Source of the DNA: Liolophura sinensis
Taxonomy: Eukaryota; Mollusca; Polyplacophora; Chitonida; Chitonidae
NCBI RefSeq assembly: GCF_032854445.1
Contig: NW_027017993.1
Location: forward strand, 1-64,000
Length of the DNA stretch: 64,000 bases
Direction of reading: 5' to 3'
The position numbers and the translations under genes were made by a program. Shown piece after piece: positions 12,628 through 27,700 of this stretch. The notes beneath the pieces are model-generated. The model did no database searches, was not told the DNA's origin, and worked only from the letters and a program-made list of their open reading frames with translations. How positions within the stretch are numbered: position 1 is the first letter of the stretch; every line of letters begins with the position of its first letter.

Positions 12628-14833
12628 AAGCGCAATTGGGCCAGGCATCTCCAGCTGTTGAAAAATTGCAATTTCCTTGGTTTCCATGGAGTAAGAGCAG
12701 TTGCTGGGCACGTGATCTTGACATCAATGATTATTCATTTGTGGCTACAGCCAAAAGTATTGGTCGGAGAGCAAACGCGGTTTGCACCATTCGATTTCTC
12801 GTCAAAAAAATACGTCGGATTAGCCTCTTACCCAGCAGCATTGGAACAGTTTTTCCACTTTTGGATTTTTTGCCTGGTATTTTGTCTAATTGAAATCGGC
12901 TACATTAACTATGTACAATCGCGACTGGTCATTACTTATTCAACTTTTCATTATAAAGTTATGTGCCCTTCGGTAGCCCAGACGACGTCAAAATCTTTGG
13001 CAAAGCCCATTTAACTTCACCCAGCAGTTGTCTTACTTCTAAGTCGAAGACAAACTCAATGTCTTTATCTACATGTAGAAAAAACCACACCCATTTGTAT
13101 ATAAAAAAACACAAGGTACTTGATACAGTCCGCTGTAAAAAGTACAATGAACACTGACCCACATCAATAAGGTGCCAAAAGATACGCAATTGGGCCAGGC
13201 ATCTCCAGCTGTTGAAAATTGCAAATTTCCTTGGTTTCCATGGAGTAAGAGCCGTTGCTGGGCACGTGATCTTGACATCAATGATTATTCATTTGTGGCT
13301 ACAGCCAAAAGTATGGTCAGAGAGCAACGCGGTTTGCACCATTCGATTTCTCGTCAAAAAATACGTCGGATTAGCCTCTTACCAGCAGCATTGGAACAGT
13401 TTTCCACTTTTGGGATTTTTGCCTGGTATTTTTTCTAATTGAAATCGGCTACATTAACTATGTACAATCGCGACTGGTCATTACTATATTCAACTTTTCA
13501 TTATAAGTTATGTGCCCCTTCGGTAGCCCAGACGACGTCAAATCTTTGGGCCAAGCCCATTTAACTCACCAGCAAATGTCTTACTTCTAAGTCGAAGACA
13601 AACTCAATGTCTTTATCTACATGTAGAAAAACCACACCATTTGTATATAAAAAAAACACAAGGTACATGATAAAGTCTGCTGTAAAAAGTACAATTGAAC
13701 ACTGACCCACATCAATAAGGTGCCAAAAAGATGCTCAATTGGGCCAGGCATCTCCAGCTGTGGAAAAATTGCAAATTTCCTTGGTTTCCATGGAGTAAGA
13801 GCCGTTGCTGGGCACGTGATCTTGACATCAATGATTATTCATTTGTGGCTACAGCCAAAGTATTGGTCGGAGAGCAACGTGGTTTGCACCCATTCGATTT
13901 CTCGTCAAAAAATACGTCGGATTAGCTCTTACCAGCAGCATTGGAACAGTTTTTCCACTTTTGGATTTTTGCCAGGTCTTTTTGCTAATTGAAATCGGCT
14001 ACATTAACTATGTACAATCGCGACTGGTCATTACTATATTCAACTTTTCATTATAAGTTATGTGGCCTTCGGTAGCCCAGACGACGTCAAATCTTTGGGC
14101 CAAGCCCATTTAACTCACCAGCAAATGTCTTACTTCTAAGTCGAAGACAAACTCAATGTCTTTATCTACATGTAGAAAAACCACACCATTTGTATATAAA
14201 AAAAACACAAGGTACTTGATACAGTCCGCTGTAAAAAGTACAATTGAACACTGACCCACATCAATAAGGTGCCAAAAGAAGCGCAATTGGGCCAGGCATC
14301 TCCAGCTGTTGAAAAATTGCAAATTTCCTTGGTTTCCATGGAGTAAGAGCAGTTGCTGGGCACGTGATCTTGACATCAATGATTATTCATTTGTGGCTTA
14401 CAGCCAAAAAGTATTGGTCGGAGAGCAACGCGGTTTGCACCATTCGATTTCTCGTCAAAAAATACGTCGGATTAGCCTCTTACCAGCAGCATTGGGAACA
14501 GTTTTTCCACTTTTGGATTTTTGCCTGGTATTTTGTCTAATTGAAATCGGCTACATTAACTATGTACAATCGCGACTGGTCATTACTATATTCAACTTTT
14601 CATTATAAGTTATGTGCCCCTTCGGTAGCCCCAGACGACGTCAAATCTTTGGGCAAAGCCCATTTAACTCACCCAGCAGTTGTCTTTCTTCTAAGTCGAA
14701 GACAAACTCAATGTCTTTATCTACATGTAGAAAAACCACACCATTTGTATATAAAAAAAACACAAGGTACTTGATACAGTCCGCTGTAAAAAGTACAATT
14801 GAACACTGACCCACATCAATAAGGTGCCAAAAG
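12628..14833 (+). repeat. Indel-rich patch, units at 12628, 13182, 13731 and 14279
   Basis: Unit lengths jump between 548 and 555 bp. Single-base insertions and deletions are frequent: GCAAACGCGG near 12772, CTTACCCAGC near 12828, ATTACTTATTC near 12932, CAAAATCTTTGGC near 12989, TAACTTCACCC near 13013, GTATGGTC near 13312 and TGTGCCCCTT near 13511. The flanking sections before about 12.5 kb and after about 14.9 kb are almost free of these. Underlying identity can still be read: the AAGCGC unit then the ATACGC unit occurs at 12628/13182 and again at 14279/14834, matching the clean pair at 21437/21987. The patch is therefore ordinary array sequence carrying extra indels. Confidence 0.85.
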
Positions 14834-17800
14834 ATACGCAATTGGGCCAGGCATCTCCAGCTGTTGAAAAATTGCAAATTTCCTTGGTTTCCATGGAGTA
14901 AGAGCCGTTGCTGGGCACGTGATCTTGACATCAATGATTATTCATTTGTGGCTACAGCCAAAAGTATTGGTCAGAGAGCAACGCGGTTTGCACCATTCGA
15001 TTTCTCGTCAAAAAATACGTCGGATTAGCCTCTTACCAGCAGCATTGGAACAGTTTTTCCACTTTTGGATTTTTGCCTGGTATTTTTTGTAATTGAAATC
15101 GGCTACATTAACTATGTACAATCGCGACTGGTCATTACTATATTCAACTTTTCATTATAAGTTATGTGCCCTTCGGTAGCCCAGACGACGTCAAATCTTT
15201 GGGCCAAGCCCATTTAACTCACCCAGCAAATGTCTTACTTCTAAGTCGAAGACAAACTTAATGTCTTTATCTACATGTAGAAAAACCACACCATTTGTAT
15301 ATAAAAAAAACACAAGGTACATGATAAAGTCTGCTGTAAAAAGTACAATTGAACACTGACCCACATCAATAAGGTGCCAAAAGATGCGCAATTGGGCCAG
15401 GCATCTCCAGCTGTTGAAAAATTGCAAATTTCCTTGGTTTCCATGGAGTAAGAGCCGTTGCTGGGCACGTGATCTTGACATCAATGATTATTCATTTGTG
15501 GCTACAGCCAAAAGTATTGGTCGGAGAGCAACGCGGTTTGCACCATTCGATTTCTCGTCAAAAAATACGTCGGATTAGCCTCTTACCAGCAGCATTGGAA
15601 CAGTTTTTTCCACTTTTGGATTTTTGCCTGGTATTTTTTCTAATTGAAATCGGCTACATTAACTATGTACAATCGCGACTGGTCATTACTATATTCAACT
15701 TTTCATTATAAGTTATGTGCCCTTCGGTAGCCCAGACGACGTCAAATCTTTGGGCCAAGCCCATTTAACTCACCCAGCAAATGTCTTACTTCTAAGTCGA
15801 AGACAAACTCAATGTCTTTATCTACATGTAGAAAAAACCACACCATTTGTATATAAAAAAAACACAAGGTACTTGATACAGTCCGCTGTAAAAAGGACAA
15901 TTGAACACTGACCCACATCAATAAGGTGCCAAAAGATGCGCAATTGGGCCAGGCATCTCCAGCTGTTGAAAAATTGCAAATTTCCTTGGTTACCATGGAG
16001 TAAGAGCCGTTGCTGGGCACGTGATCTTGACATCAATGATTATTCATTTGTGGCTACAGCCAAAAGTATTGGTCGGAGAGCAACGCGGTTTGCACCATTC
16101 GATTTCTCGTCAAAAAATACGTCGGATTAGCCTCTTACCAGCAGCATTGGAACAGTTTTTCCACTTTTGGATTTTTGCCAGGTCTTTTTGCTAATTGAAA
16201 TCGGCTACATTAACTATGTACAATCGCGACTGGTCATTACTATATTCAACTTTTCATTATAAGTTATGTGCCCTTCGGTAGCCCAGACGACGTCAAATCT
16301 TTGGGCCAAGCCCATTTAACTCACCCAGCAAATGTCTTACTTCTAAGTCGAAGACAAACTCAATGTCTTTATCTACATGTAGAAAAACCAAACCATTTGT
16401 ATATAAAAAAAACACAAGGTACTTGATACAGTCCGCTGTAAAAAGTACAATTGAACACTGACCCACATCAATAAGGTGCCAAAAGATGCGCAATTGGGCC
16501 AGGCATCTCCAGCTGTTGAAAAATTGCAAATTTCCTTGGTTTCCATGGAGTAAGAGCCGTTGCTGGGCACGTGATCTTGACATCAATGATTATTCATTTG
16601 TGGCTACAGCCAAAAGTATTGGTCGGAGAGCAACGTGGTTTGCACCATTCGATTTCTCGTCAAAAAATACGTCGGATTAGCCTCTTACCTGTAGCATTGG
16701 AACAGTTTTTCTACTTTTGGATTTTTGCCTGGTCTTTTTGCTAATTGAAATCGGCTACATTAACTATGTACAATCGCGACTGGTCATTACTATATTCAAC
16801 TTTTCATTATAAGTTATGTGCCCTTCGGTAGCCCAGACGACGTCAAATCTTTGGGCAAAGCCCATTTAACTCACCCAGCAAATGTCTTACTTCTAAGTCG
16901 AAGACAAACTCAATGTCTTTATCTACATGTAGAAAAACCACACCATTTGTATATAAAAAAAACACAAGGTACTTGATACAGTCCGCTGTAAAAAGTACAA
17001 TTGAACACTGACCCACATCAATAAGGTGCCAAAAGATGCGCAATTGGGTCAGGCATCTCCAGCTGTTGAAAAATTGCAAATTTCCTTGGTTTCCATGGAG
17101 TAAGAGCCGTTGCTGGGCACGTGATCTTGACATCAATGATTATTCATTTGTGGCTACAGCCAAAAGTATTGGTCGGAGAGCAACGCGGTTTGCACCATTC
17201 GATTTCTCGTCAAAAAATACGTCGGATTAGCCTCTTACCAGCAGCATTGGAACAGTTTTTCTACTTTTGGATTTTTGCCTGGTCTTTTTGCTAACTGATT
17301 TCGGCAACATTAACTATGTACAATCGCGACTGGTCATTACTATATTCAACTTTTCATTATAAGTTATGTGCCCTTCGGTAGCCCAGACGACGTCAAATCT
17401 TTGGGCCAAGCCCATTTAACTCACCCAGCAAATGTCTTACTTCTAAGTCGAAGACAAACTCAATGTCTTTATCTACATGTAGAAAAACCAAACCATTTGT
17501 ATATAAAAAAAACACAAGGTACTTGATACAGTCCGCTGTAAAAAGTACAATTGAACACTGACCCACATCAATAAGGTGCCAAAAGATGCGCAATTGGGCC
17601 AGGCATCTCCAGCTGTTGAAAAATTGCAAATTTCCTTGGTTTCCATGGAGTAAGAGCCGTTGCTGGGCACGTGATCTTGACATCAATGATTATTCATTTG
17701 TGGCTACAGCCAAAAGTATTGGTCGGAGAGCAACGTGGTTTGCACCATTCGATTTCTCGTCAAAAAATACGTCGGATTAGCCTCTTACCAGCAGCATTGG

Positions 17801-20800
17801 AACAGTTTTTCTACTTTTGGATTTTTGCCTGGTCTTTTTGCTAACTGATTTCGGCAACATTAACTATGTACAATCGCGACTGGTCATTACTATATTCAAC
17901 TTTTCATTATAAGTTATGTGCCCTTCGGTAGCCCAGACGACGTCAAATCTTTGGGCCAAGCCCATTTAACTCACCCAGCAAATGTCTTACTTCTAAGTCG
18001 AAGACAAACTCAATGTCCTTTATCTACATGTAGAAAAACCACACCATTTGTATATAAAAAAAACACAAGGTACTTGATACAGTCCGCTGTAAAAAGTACA
18101 ATTGAACACTGACCCACATCAATAAGGTGCCAAAAGATGCGCAAATGGGTCAGGCATCTCCAGCAGTTGAAAAATTGCAAATTTCCTTGGTTTCCATGGA
18201 GTAAGAGCCGTTGCTGGGCACGTGATCTTGACATCAATGATTATTCATTTGTGGCTACAGCCAAAAGTATTGGTCGGAGAGCAACGTGGTTTGCACCATT
18301 CGATTTCTCGTCAAAAAATACGTCGGATTAGCCTCTTACCAGCAGCATTGGAACATTTTTTCCACTTTTGGATTTTTGCCTGGTATTTTGTCTAATTGAA
18401 ATCGGCTACATTAAATATGTACAATCGCGACTGGTCATTACTATATTCAACTTTTCATTATAAGTTATGTGCCCTTCGGTAGCCCAGACGACGTCAAATC
18501 TTTGGGCCAAGCCCATTTAACTCACCCAGCAAATGTCTTACTTCTAAGTCGAAGACAAACTCAATGTCTTTATCTACATGTAGAAAAACCACACCATTTG
18601 TATATAAAAAAAACACAAGGTACATGATAAAGTCTGCTGTAAAAAGTACAATTAAACACTGACCCACATCAATAAGGTGCCAAAAGATGCGCAATTGGGC
18701 CAGGCATCTCCAGCTGTTGAAAAATTGCAAATTTCCTTGGTTTCCATGGAGTAAGAGCCGTTGCTGGGCACGTGATCTTGACATCAATGATTATTCATTT
18801 GTGGCTACAGCCAAAAGTATTGGTCGGAGAGCAACGCGGTTTGCACCATTCGATTTCTCGTCAAAAAATACGTCGGATTAGCCTCTTACCAGCAGCATTG
18901 GAACAGTTTTTCTACTTTTGGATTTTTGCCTGGTATTTTTTCTAATTGAAATCGGCTACATTAACTATGTACAATCGCGACTGGTCATTACTATATTCAA
19001 CTTTTCATTATAAGTTATGTGCCCTTCGGTAGCCCAGACGACGTCAAATCTTTGGGCCAAGCCCATTTAACTCACCCAGCAAATGTCTTACTTCTAAGTC
19101 GAAGACAAACTCAAAGTCTTTATCTACATGTAGAAAAACCACACCATTTGTATATAAAAAAAACACAAGGTACTTGATACAGTCCGCTGTAAAAAGGACA
19201 ATTGAACACTGACCCACATCAATAAGGTGCCAAAATATGCGCAATTGGGCCAGGCATCTCCAGCTGTTGAAAAATTGCAAATTTCCTTGGTTTCCATGGA
19301 GTAAGAGCCGTTGCTGGGCACGTGATCTTGACATCAATGATTATTCATTTGTGGCTACAGCCAACAGTATTGGTCGGAGAGCAACGCGGTTTGCACCATT
19401 CGATTTCTCGTCAAAAAATACGTCGGATTAGCCTCTTACCAGCAGCATTGGAACAGTTTTTCCACTTTTGGATTTTTGCCAGGTCTTTTTGCTAATTGAA
19501 ATCGGCTACATTAACTATGTACAATCGCGACTGGTCATTACTATATTCAACTTTTCATTATAAGTTATGTGCCCTTCGGTAGCCCAGACGACGTCAAATC
19601 TTTGGGCCAAGCCCATTTAACTCACCCAGCAAATGTCTTACTTCTAAGTCGAAGACAAACTCAATGTCTTTATCTACATGTAGAAAAACCAAACCATTTG
19701 TATATAAAAAAAACACAAGGTACTTGATACAGTCCGCTGTAAAAAGTACAATTGAACACTGACCCACATCAATAAGGTGCCAAAAGATGCGCAATTGGGC
19801 CAGGCATCTCCAGCTGTTGAAAAGTTGCAAATTTCCTTGGTTTCCATGGAGTAAGAGCCGTTGCTGGGCACGTGATCTTGACATCAATGATTATTCATTT
19901 GTGGCTACAGCCAAAAGTATTGGTCGGAGAGCAACGTGGTTTGCACCATTCGATTTCTCGTCAAAAAATACGTCGGATTAGCCTCTTACTAGCAGCATTG
20001 GAACAGTTTTTCTACTTTTGGATTTTTGCCTGGTCTTTTTGCTAACTGATTTCGGCAACATTAACTATGTACAATCGCGACTGGTCATTACTATATTCAA
20101 CTTTTCATTATAAGTTATGTGCCCTTCGGTAGCCCAGACGACGTCAAATCTTTGGGCCAAGCCCATTTAACTCACCCAGCAAATGTCTTACTTCTAAGTC
20201 GAAGACAAACTCAATGTCTTTATCTACATGTAGAAAAACCACACCATTTGTATATAAAAAAAACACAAGGTACTTGATACAGTCCGCTGTAAAAAGTACA
20301 ATTGAACACTGACCCACATCAATAAGGTGCCAAAAGATGCGCAATTGGGTCAGGCATCTCCAGCTGTTGAAAAATTGCAAATTTCCTTGGTTTCCATGGA
20401 GTAAGAGCCGTTGCTGGGCACGTGATCTTGACATCAATGATTATTCATTTGTGGCTACAGCCAAAAGTATTGGTCGGAGAGCAACGTGGTTTGCACCATT
20501 CGATTTCTCGTCAAAAAATACGTCGGATTAGCCTCTTACCAGCAGCATTGGAACATTTTTTCCACTTTTGGATTTTTGCCTGGTATTTTGTCTAATTGAA
20601 ATCGGCTACATTAACTATATACAATCGCGACTGGTCATTACTATATTCAACTTTTCATTATAAGTTATGTGCCCTTCGGTAGCCCAGACGACGTCAAATC
20701 TTTGGGCCAAGCCCATTTAACTCACCCAGCAAATGTCTTACTTCTAAGTCGAAGACAAACTCAATGTCTTTATCTACATGTAGAAAAACCACACCATTTG

Positions 20801-23800
20801 TATATAAAAAAAACACAAGGTCCATGATAAAGTCTGCTGTAAAAAGTACAATTGAACACTGACCCACATCAATAAGGTGCCAAAAGATGCGCAATTGGGC
20901 CAGGCATCTCCAGCTGTTGAAAAATTGCAAATTTCCTTGGTTTCCATGGAGTAAGAGCCGTTGCTGGGCACGTGATCTTGACATCAATGATTATTCATTT
21001 GTGGCTACAGCCAAAAGTATTGGTCGGAGAGCAACGTGGTTTGCACCATTCGATTTCTCGTCAAAAAATACGTCGGATTAGCCTCTTACCAGCAGCATTG
21101 GAACAGTTTTTCCACTTTTGGATTTTTGCCTGGTATTTTTGCTAATTGAAATCGGCTACATTAACTATGTACAATCGCGACTGGTCATTACTATATTCAA
21201 CTTTTCATTATAAGTTATGTGGCCTTCGGTAGCCCAGACGACGTCAAATCTTTGGGCCAAGCCCATTTAACTCACCCAGCAAATGTCTTACTTCTAAGTC
21301 GAAGACAAACTCAATGTCTTTATCTACATGTAGAAAAACCACACCATTTGTATATAAAAAAAACACAAGGTACTTGATACAGTCCGCTGTAAAAAGTACA
21401 ATTGAACACTGACCCACATCAATAAGGTGCCAAAAGAAGCGCAATTGGGCCAGGCATCTCCAGCTGTTGAAAAATTGCAAATTTCCTTGGTTTCCATGGA
21501 GTAAGAGCAGTTGCTGGGCACGTGATCTTGACATCAATGATTATTCATTTGTGGCTACAGCCAAAAGTATTGGTCGGAGAGCAACGCGGTTTGCACCATT
21601 CGATTTCTCGTCAAAAAATACGTCGGATTAGCCTCTTACCAGCAGCATTGGAACAGTTTTTCCACTTTTGGATTTTTGCCTGGTATTTTGTCTAATTGAA
21701 ATCGGCTACATTAACTATGTACAATCGCGACTGGTCATTACTATATTCAACTTTTCATTATAAGTTATGTGCCCTTCGGTAGCCCAGACGACGTCAAATC
21801 TTTGGGCAAAGCCCATTTAACTCACCCAGCAGTTGTCTTACTTCTAAGTCGAAGACAAACTCAATGTCTTTATCTACATGTAGAAAAACCACACCATTTG
21901 TATATAAAAAAAACACAAGGTACTTGATACAGTCCGCTGTAAAAAGTACAATTGAACACTGACCCACATCAATAAGGTGCCAAAAGATACGCAATTGGGC
22001 CAGGCATCTCCAGCTGTTGAAAAATTGCAAATTTCCTTGGTTTCCATGGAGTAAGAGCCGTTGCTGGGCACGTGATCTTGACATCAATGATTATTCATTT
22101 GTGGCTACAGCCAAAAGTATTGGTCAGAGAGCAACGCGGTTTGCACCATTCGATTTCTCGTCAAAAAATACGTCGGATTAGCCTCTTACCAGCAGCATTG
22201 GAACAGTTTTTCCACTTTTGGATTTTTGCCTGGTATTTTTTCTAATTTAAATCGGCTACATTAACTATGTACAATCGCGACTGGTCATTACTATATTCAA
22301 CTTTTCATTATAAGTTATGTGCCCTTCGGTAGCCCAGACGACGTCAAATCTTTGGGCCAAACCCATTTAACTCACCCAGCAAATGTCTTACTTCTAAGTC
22401 GAAGACAAACTCAATGTCTTTATCTACATGTAGAAAAACCACACCATTTGTATATAAAAAAAACACAAGGTACATGATAAAGTCTGCTGTAAAAAGTACA
22501 ATTGAACACTGACCCACATCAATAAGGTGCCAAAAGATGCGCAATTGGGCCAGGCATCTCCAGCTGTTGAAAAATTGCAAATTTCCTTGGTTTCCATGGA
22601 GTAAGAGCCGTTGCTGGGCACGTGATCTTGACATCAATGATTATTCATTTGTGGCTACAGCCAAAAGTATTGGTCGGAGAGCAACGCGGTTTGCACCATT
22701 CGATTTCTCGTCAAAAAATACGTCGGATTAGCCTCTTACCAGCAGCATTGGAACAGTTTTTCCACTTTTGGATTTTTGCCTGGTATTTTTTCTAATTGAA
22801 ATCGGCTACATTAACTATGTACAATCGCGACTGGTCATTACTATATTCAACTTTTCATTATAAGTTATGTGCCCTTCGGTAGCCCAGACGACGTCAAATC
22901 TTTGGGCCAAGCCCATTTAACTCACCCAGCAAATGTCTTACTTCTAAGTCGAAGACAAACTCAATGTCTTTATCTACATGTAGAAAAACCACACCATTTG
23001 TATATAAAAAAAACACAAGGTACTTGATACAGTCCGCTGTAAAAAGGACAATTGAACACTGACCCACATCAATAAGGTGCCAAAATATGCGCAATTGGGC
23101 CAGGCATCTCCAGCTGTTGAAAAATTGCAAATTTCCTTGGTTTCCATGGAGTAAGAGCCGTTGCTGGGCACGTGATCTTGACATCAATGATTATTCATTT
23201 GTGGCTACAGCCAAAAGTATTGGTCGGAGAGCAACGCGGTTTGCACCATTCGATTTCTCGTCAAAAAATACGTCGGATTAGCCTCTTACCAGCAGCATTG
23301 GAACAGTTTTTCCACTTTTGGATTTTTGCCTGGTATTTTGTCTAATTGAAATCGGCTACATTAACTATGTACAATCGCGACTGGTCATTACTATATTCAA
23401 CTTTTCATTATAAGTTATGTGCCCTTCGGTAGCCCAGACGACGTCAAATCTTTGGGCCAAGCCCATTTAACTCACCCAGCAAATGTCTTACTTCTAAGTC
23501 GAAGACAAACTCAATGTCTTTATCTACATGTAGAAAAACCACACCATTTGTATATAAAAAAAACACAAGGTACATGATAAAGTCTGCTGTAAAAAGTACA
23601 ATTGAACACTGACCCACATCAATAAGGTGCCAAAAGATGCGCAATTGGGCCAGGCATCTCCAGCTGTTGAAAAATTGCAAATTTCCTTGGTTTCCATGGA
23701 GTAAGAGCCGTTGCTGGGCACGTGATCTTGACATCAATGATTATTCATTTGTGGCTACAGCCAAAAGTATTGGTCGGAGAGCAACGCGGTTTGCACCATT

Positions 23801-24738
23801 CGATTTCTCGTCAAAAAATACGTCGGATTAGCCTCTTACCAGCAGCATTGGAACAGTTTTTCCACTTTTGGATTTTTGCCAGGTCTTTTTGCTAATTGAA
23901 ATCGGCTACATTAACTATGTACAATCGCGACTGGTCATTACTATATTCAAACTTTTCATTATAAGTTATGTGGCCTTCGGTAGCCCAGACGACGTCAAAT
24001 CTTTGGGCCAAGCCCATTTAACTCACCCAGCAAATGTCTTACTTCTAAGTCGAAGACAAACTCAATGTCTTTATCTACATGTAGAAAAACCACACCATTT
24101 GTATATAAAAAAAACACAAGGTACTTGATACAGTCCGCTGTAAAAAGTACAATTGAACACTGACCCACATCAATAAGGTGCCAAAAGATGCGCAATTGGG
24201 CCAGGCATCTCCAGCTGTTGAAAAATTGCAAATTTCCTTGGTTTCCATGGAGTAAGAGCCGTTGCTGGGCACGTGATCTTGACATCAATGATTATTCATT
24301 TGTGGCTACAGCCAAAAGTATTGGTCGGAGAGCAACGCGGTTTGCACCATTCGATTTCTCGTCAAAAAATACGTCGGATTAGCCTCTTACCAGCAGCATT
24401 GGAACAGTTTTTCTACTTTTGGATTTTTGCCTGGTATTTTTTCTAATTGAAATCGGCTACATTAACTATGTACAATCGCGACTGGTCATTACTATATTCA
24501 ACTTTTCATTATAAGTTATGTGCCCTTCGGTAGCCCAGACGACGTCAAATCTTTGGGCCAAGCCCATTTAACTCACCCAGCAAATGTCTTACTTCTAAGT
24601 CGAAGACAAACTCAATGTCTTTATCTACATGTAGAAAAACCACACCATTTGTATATAAAAAAAAACACAAGGTACTTGATACAGTCCGCTGTAAAAAGTA
24701 CAATTGAACACTGACCCACATCAATAAGGTGCCAAAAG
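14834..24738 (+). repeat. Section with 4-unit HOR (2.2 kb) and an inserted 2-unit expansion
   Basis: Units start at 14834, 15384, 15936, 16486, 17036, 17586, 18137, 18687, 19237, 19787, 20337, 20887, 21437, 21987, 22537, 23087, 23637 and 24188. Four markers order the units. K is CATGATAAAGTCTGCTG upstream of 15384, 18687, 20887, 22537 and 23637. G is AAAGGACAATTG upstream of 15936, 19237 and 23087. A is ACCAAACC upstream of 16486, 17586 and 19787. T is GGGTCAGG in 17036, 18137 and 20337. The order reads K-G-A-T-A-T-K-G-A-T-K, that is a K-G-A-T tetramer with one extra A-T dimer. From 21437 the AAGCGC, ATACGC, K order repeats that at 12628 and 14279. Confidence 0.8.
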
Positions 24739-27700
24739 ATGCGCAATTGGGCCAGGCATCTCCAGCTGTTGAAAAATTGCAAATTTCCTTGGTTTCCATG
24801 GAGTAAGAGCCGTTGCTGGGCACGTGATCTTGACATCAATGATTATTCATTTGTGGCTACAGCCAAAAGTATTGGTCGGAGAGCAACGCGGTTTACACCA
24901 TTCGATTTCTCGTCAAAAAATACGTCGGATTAGCCTCTTACCAGCAGCATTGGAGCAGTTTTTCCACTTTTGGATTTTTGCCAGGTCTTTTTTTCTAATT
25001 GAAATCGGCTACATTAACTATATACAATCGCGACTGGTCATTACTATATTCAGCTTTTCATTATAAGTTATGTGGCCTTCGGTAGCCCAGACGACGTCAA
25101 ATCTTTGGGCCAAGCCCATTTAACTCACCCAGCAAATGTCTTACTTCTAAGTCGAAGACAAACTCAATGTCTTTATCTACATGTAGAAAAACCACACCAT
25201 TTGTATATAAAAAAACACAAGGTACTTGATACAGTCCGCTGTAAAAAGTACAATTGAACACTGACCCACATCAATAAGGTGCCAAAAGATGCGCAATTGG
25301 GCCAGGCATCTCCAGCTGTTGAAAAATTGCAAATTTCCTTGGTTTCCATGGAGTAAGAGCCGTTGCTGGGCACGTGATCTTGACATCAATGATTATTCAT
25401 TTGTGGCTACAGCCAAAAGTATTGGTCGGAGAGCAACGCGGTTTGCACCATTCGATTTCTCGTCAAAAAATACGTCGGATTAGCCTCTTACCAGCAGCAT
25501 TGGAGCAGTTTTTCTACTTTTGGATTTTTGCCTGGTCTTTTTGCGAATTGAAATCGGCTACATTAACTATATACAATCGCGACTGGTCATTACTATATTC
25601 AACTTTTCATTATAAGTTATGTGGCCTTCGGTAGCCCAGACGACGTCAAATCTTTGGGCCAAGCCCATTTAACTCACCCAGCAAATGTCTTACTTCTAAG
25701 TCGAAGACAAACTCAATGTCTTTATCTACATGTAGAAAAACCACACCATTTGTATATAAAAAAAACACAAGGTACTTGATACAGTCCGCTGTAAAAAGTA
25801 CAATTGAACACTGACCCACATCAATAAGGTGCCAAAAGATGCGCAATTGGGCCAGGCATCTCCAGCTGTTGAAAAATTGCAAATTTCCTTGGTTTCCATG
25901 GAGTAAGAGCCGTTGCTGGGCACGTGATCTTGACATCAATGATTATTCATTTGTGGCTACAGCCAAAAGTATTGGTCGGAGAGCAACGCGGTTTGCACCA
26001 TTCGATTTCTCGTCAAAAAATACGTCGGATTAGCCTCTTACCAGCAGCATTGGAACAGTTTTTCCCCTTTTGGATTTTTGCCTGGTATTTTTTCTAATTG
26101 AAATCGGCTACATTAACTATGTACAATCGCGACTGGTCATTACTATATTCAACTTTTCATTATAAGTTATGTGGCCTTCGGTAGCCCAGACGACGTCAAA
26201 TCTTTGGGCCAAGCCCATTTAACTCACCCAGCAAATGTCTTACTTCTAAGTCGAAGACAAACTCAATGTCTTTATCTACATGTAGAAAAACCACACCATT
26301 TGTATATAAAAAAAACACAAGGTACTTGATACAGTCCGCTGTAAAAAGTACAATTGAACACTGACCCACATCAATAAGGTGCCAAAAGATGCGCAATTGG
26401 GCCAGGCATCTCCAGCTGTTGAAAAATTGCAAATTTCCTTGGTTTCCATGGAGTAAGAGCCGTTGCTGGGCACGTGATCTTGACATCAATGATTATTCAT
26501 TTGTGGCTACAGCCAAAAGTATTGGTCGGAGAGCAACGCGGTTTGCACCATTCGATTTCTCGTCAAAAAATACGTCGGATTAGCCTCTTACCAGCAGCAT
26601 TGGAGCAGTTTTTCCACTTTTGGATTTTTGCCAGGTCTTTTTTTCTAATTGAAATCGGCTACATTAACTATATACAATCGCGACTGGTCATTACTATATT
26701 CAACTTTTCATTATAAGTTATGTGGCCTTCGGTAGCCCAGACGACGTCAAATCTTTGGGCCAAGCCCATTTAACTCACCCAGCAAATGTCTTACTTCTAA
26801 GTCGAAGACAAACTCAATGTCTTTATCTACATGTAGAAAAACCACACCATTTGTATATAAAAAAAACACAAGGTACTTGATACAGTCCGCTGTAAAAAGT
26901 ACAATTGAACACTGACCCACATCAATAAGGTGCCAAAAGATGCGCAATTGGGTCAGGCATCTCCAGCTGTTGAAAAATTGCAAATTTCCTTGGTTTCCAT
27001 GGAGTAAGAGCCGTTGCTGGGCACGTGATCTTGACATCAATGATTATTCATTTGTGGCTACAGCCAAAAGTATTGGTCGGAGAGCAACGTGGTTTGCACC
27101 ATTCGATTTCTCGTCAAAAAATACGTCGGATTAGCCTCTTACCAGCAGCATTGGAACATTTTTTCCACTTTTGGATTTTTGCCTGGTATTTTGTCTAATT
27201 GAAATCGGCTACATTAACTATGTACAATCGCGACTGGTCATTACTATATTCAACTTTTCATTATAAGTTATGTGCCCTTCGGTAGCCCAGACGACGTCAA
27301 ATCTTTGGGCCAAGCCCATTTAACTCACCCAGCAAATGTCTTACTTCTAAGTCGAAGACAAACTCAAAGTCTTTATCTACATGTAGAAAAACCACACCAT
27401 TTGTATATAAAAAAAACACAAGGTACTTGATACAGTCCGCTGTAAAAAGTACAATTGAACACTGACCCACATCAATAAGGTGCCAAAAGATGCGCAATTG
27501 GGCCAGGCATCTCCAGCTGTTGAAAAATTGCAAATTTCCTTGGTTTCCATGGAGTAAGAGCCGTTGCTGGGCACGTGATCTTGACATCAATGATTATTCA
27601 TTTGTGGCTACAGCCAACAGTATTGGTCGGAGAGCAACGCGGTTTGCACCATTCGATTTCTCGTCAAAAAATACGTCGGATTAGCCTCTTACCAGCAGCA

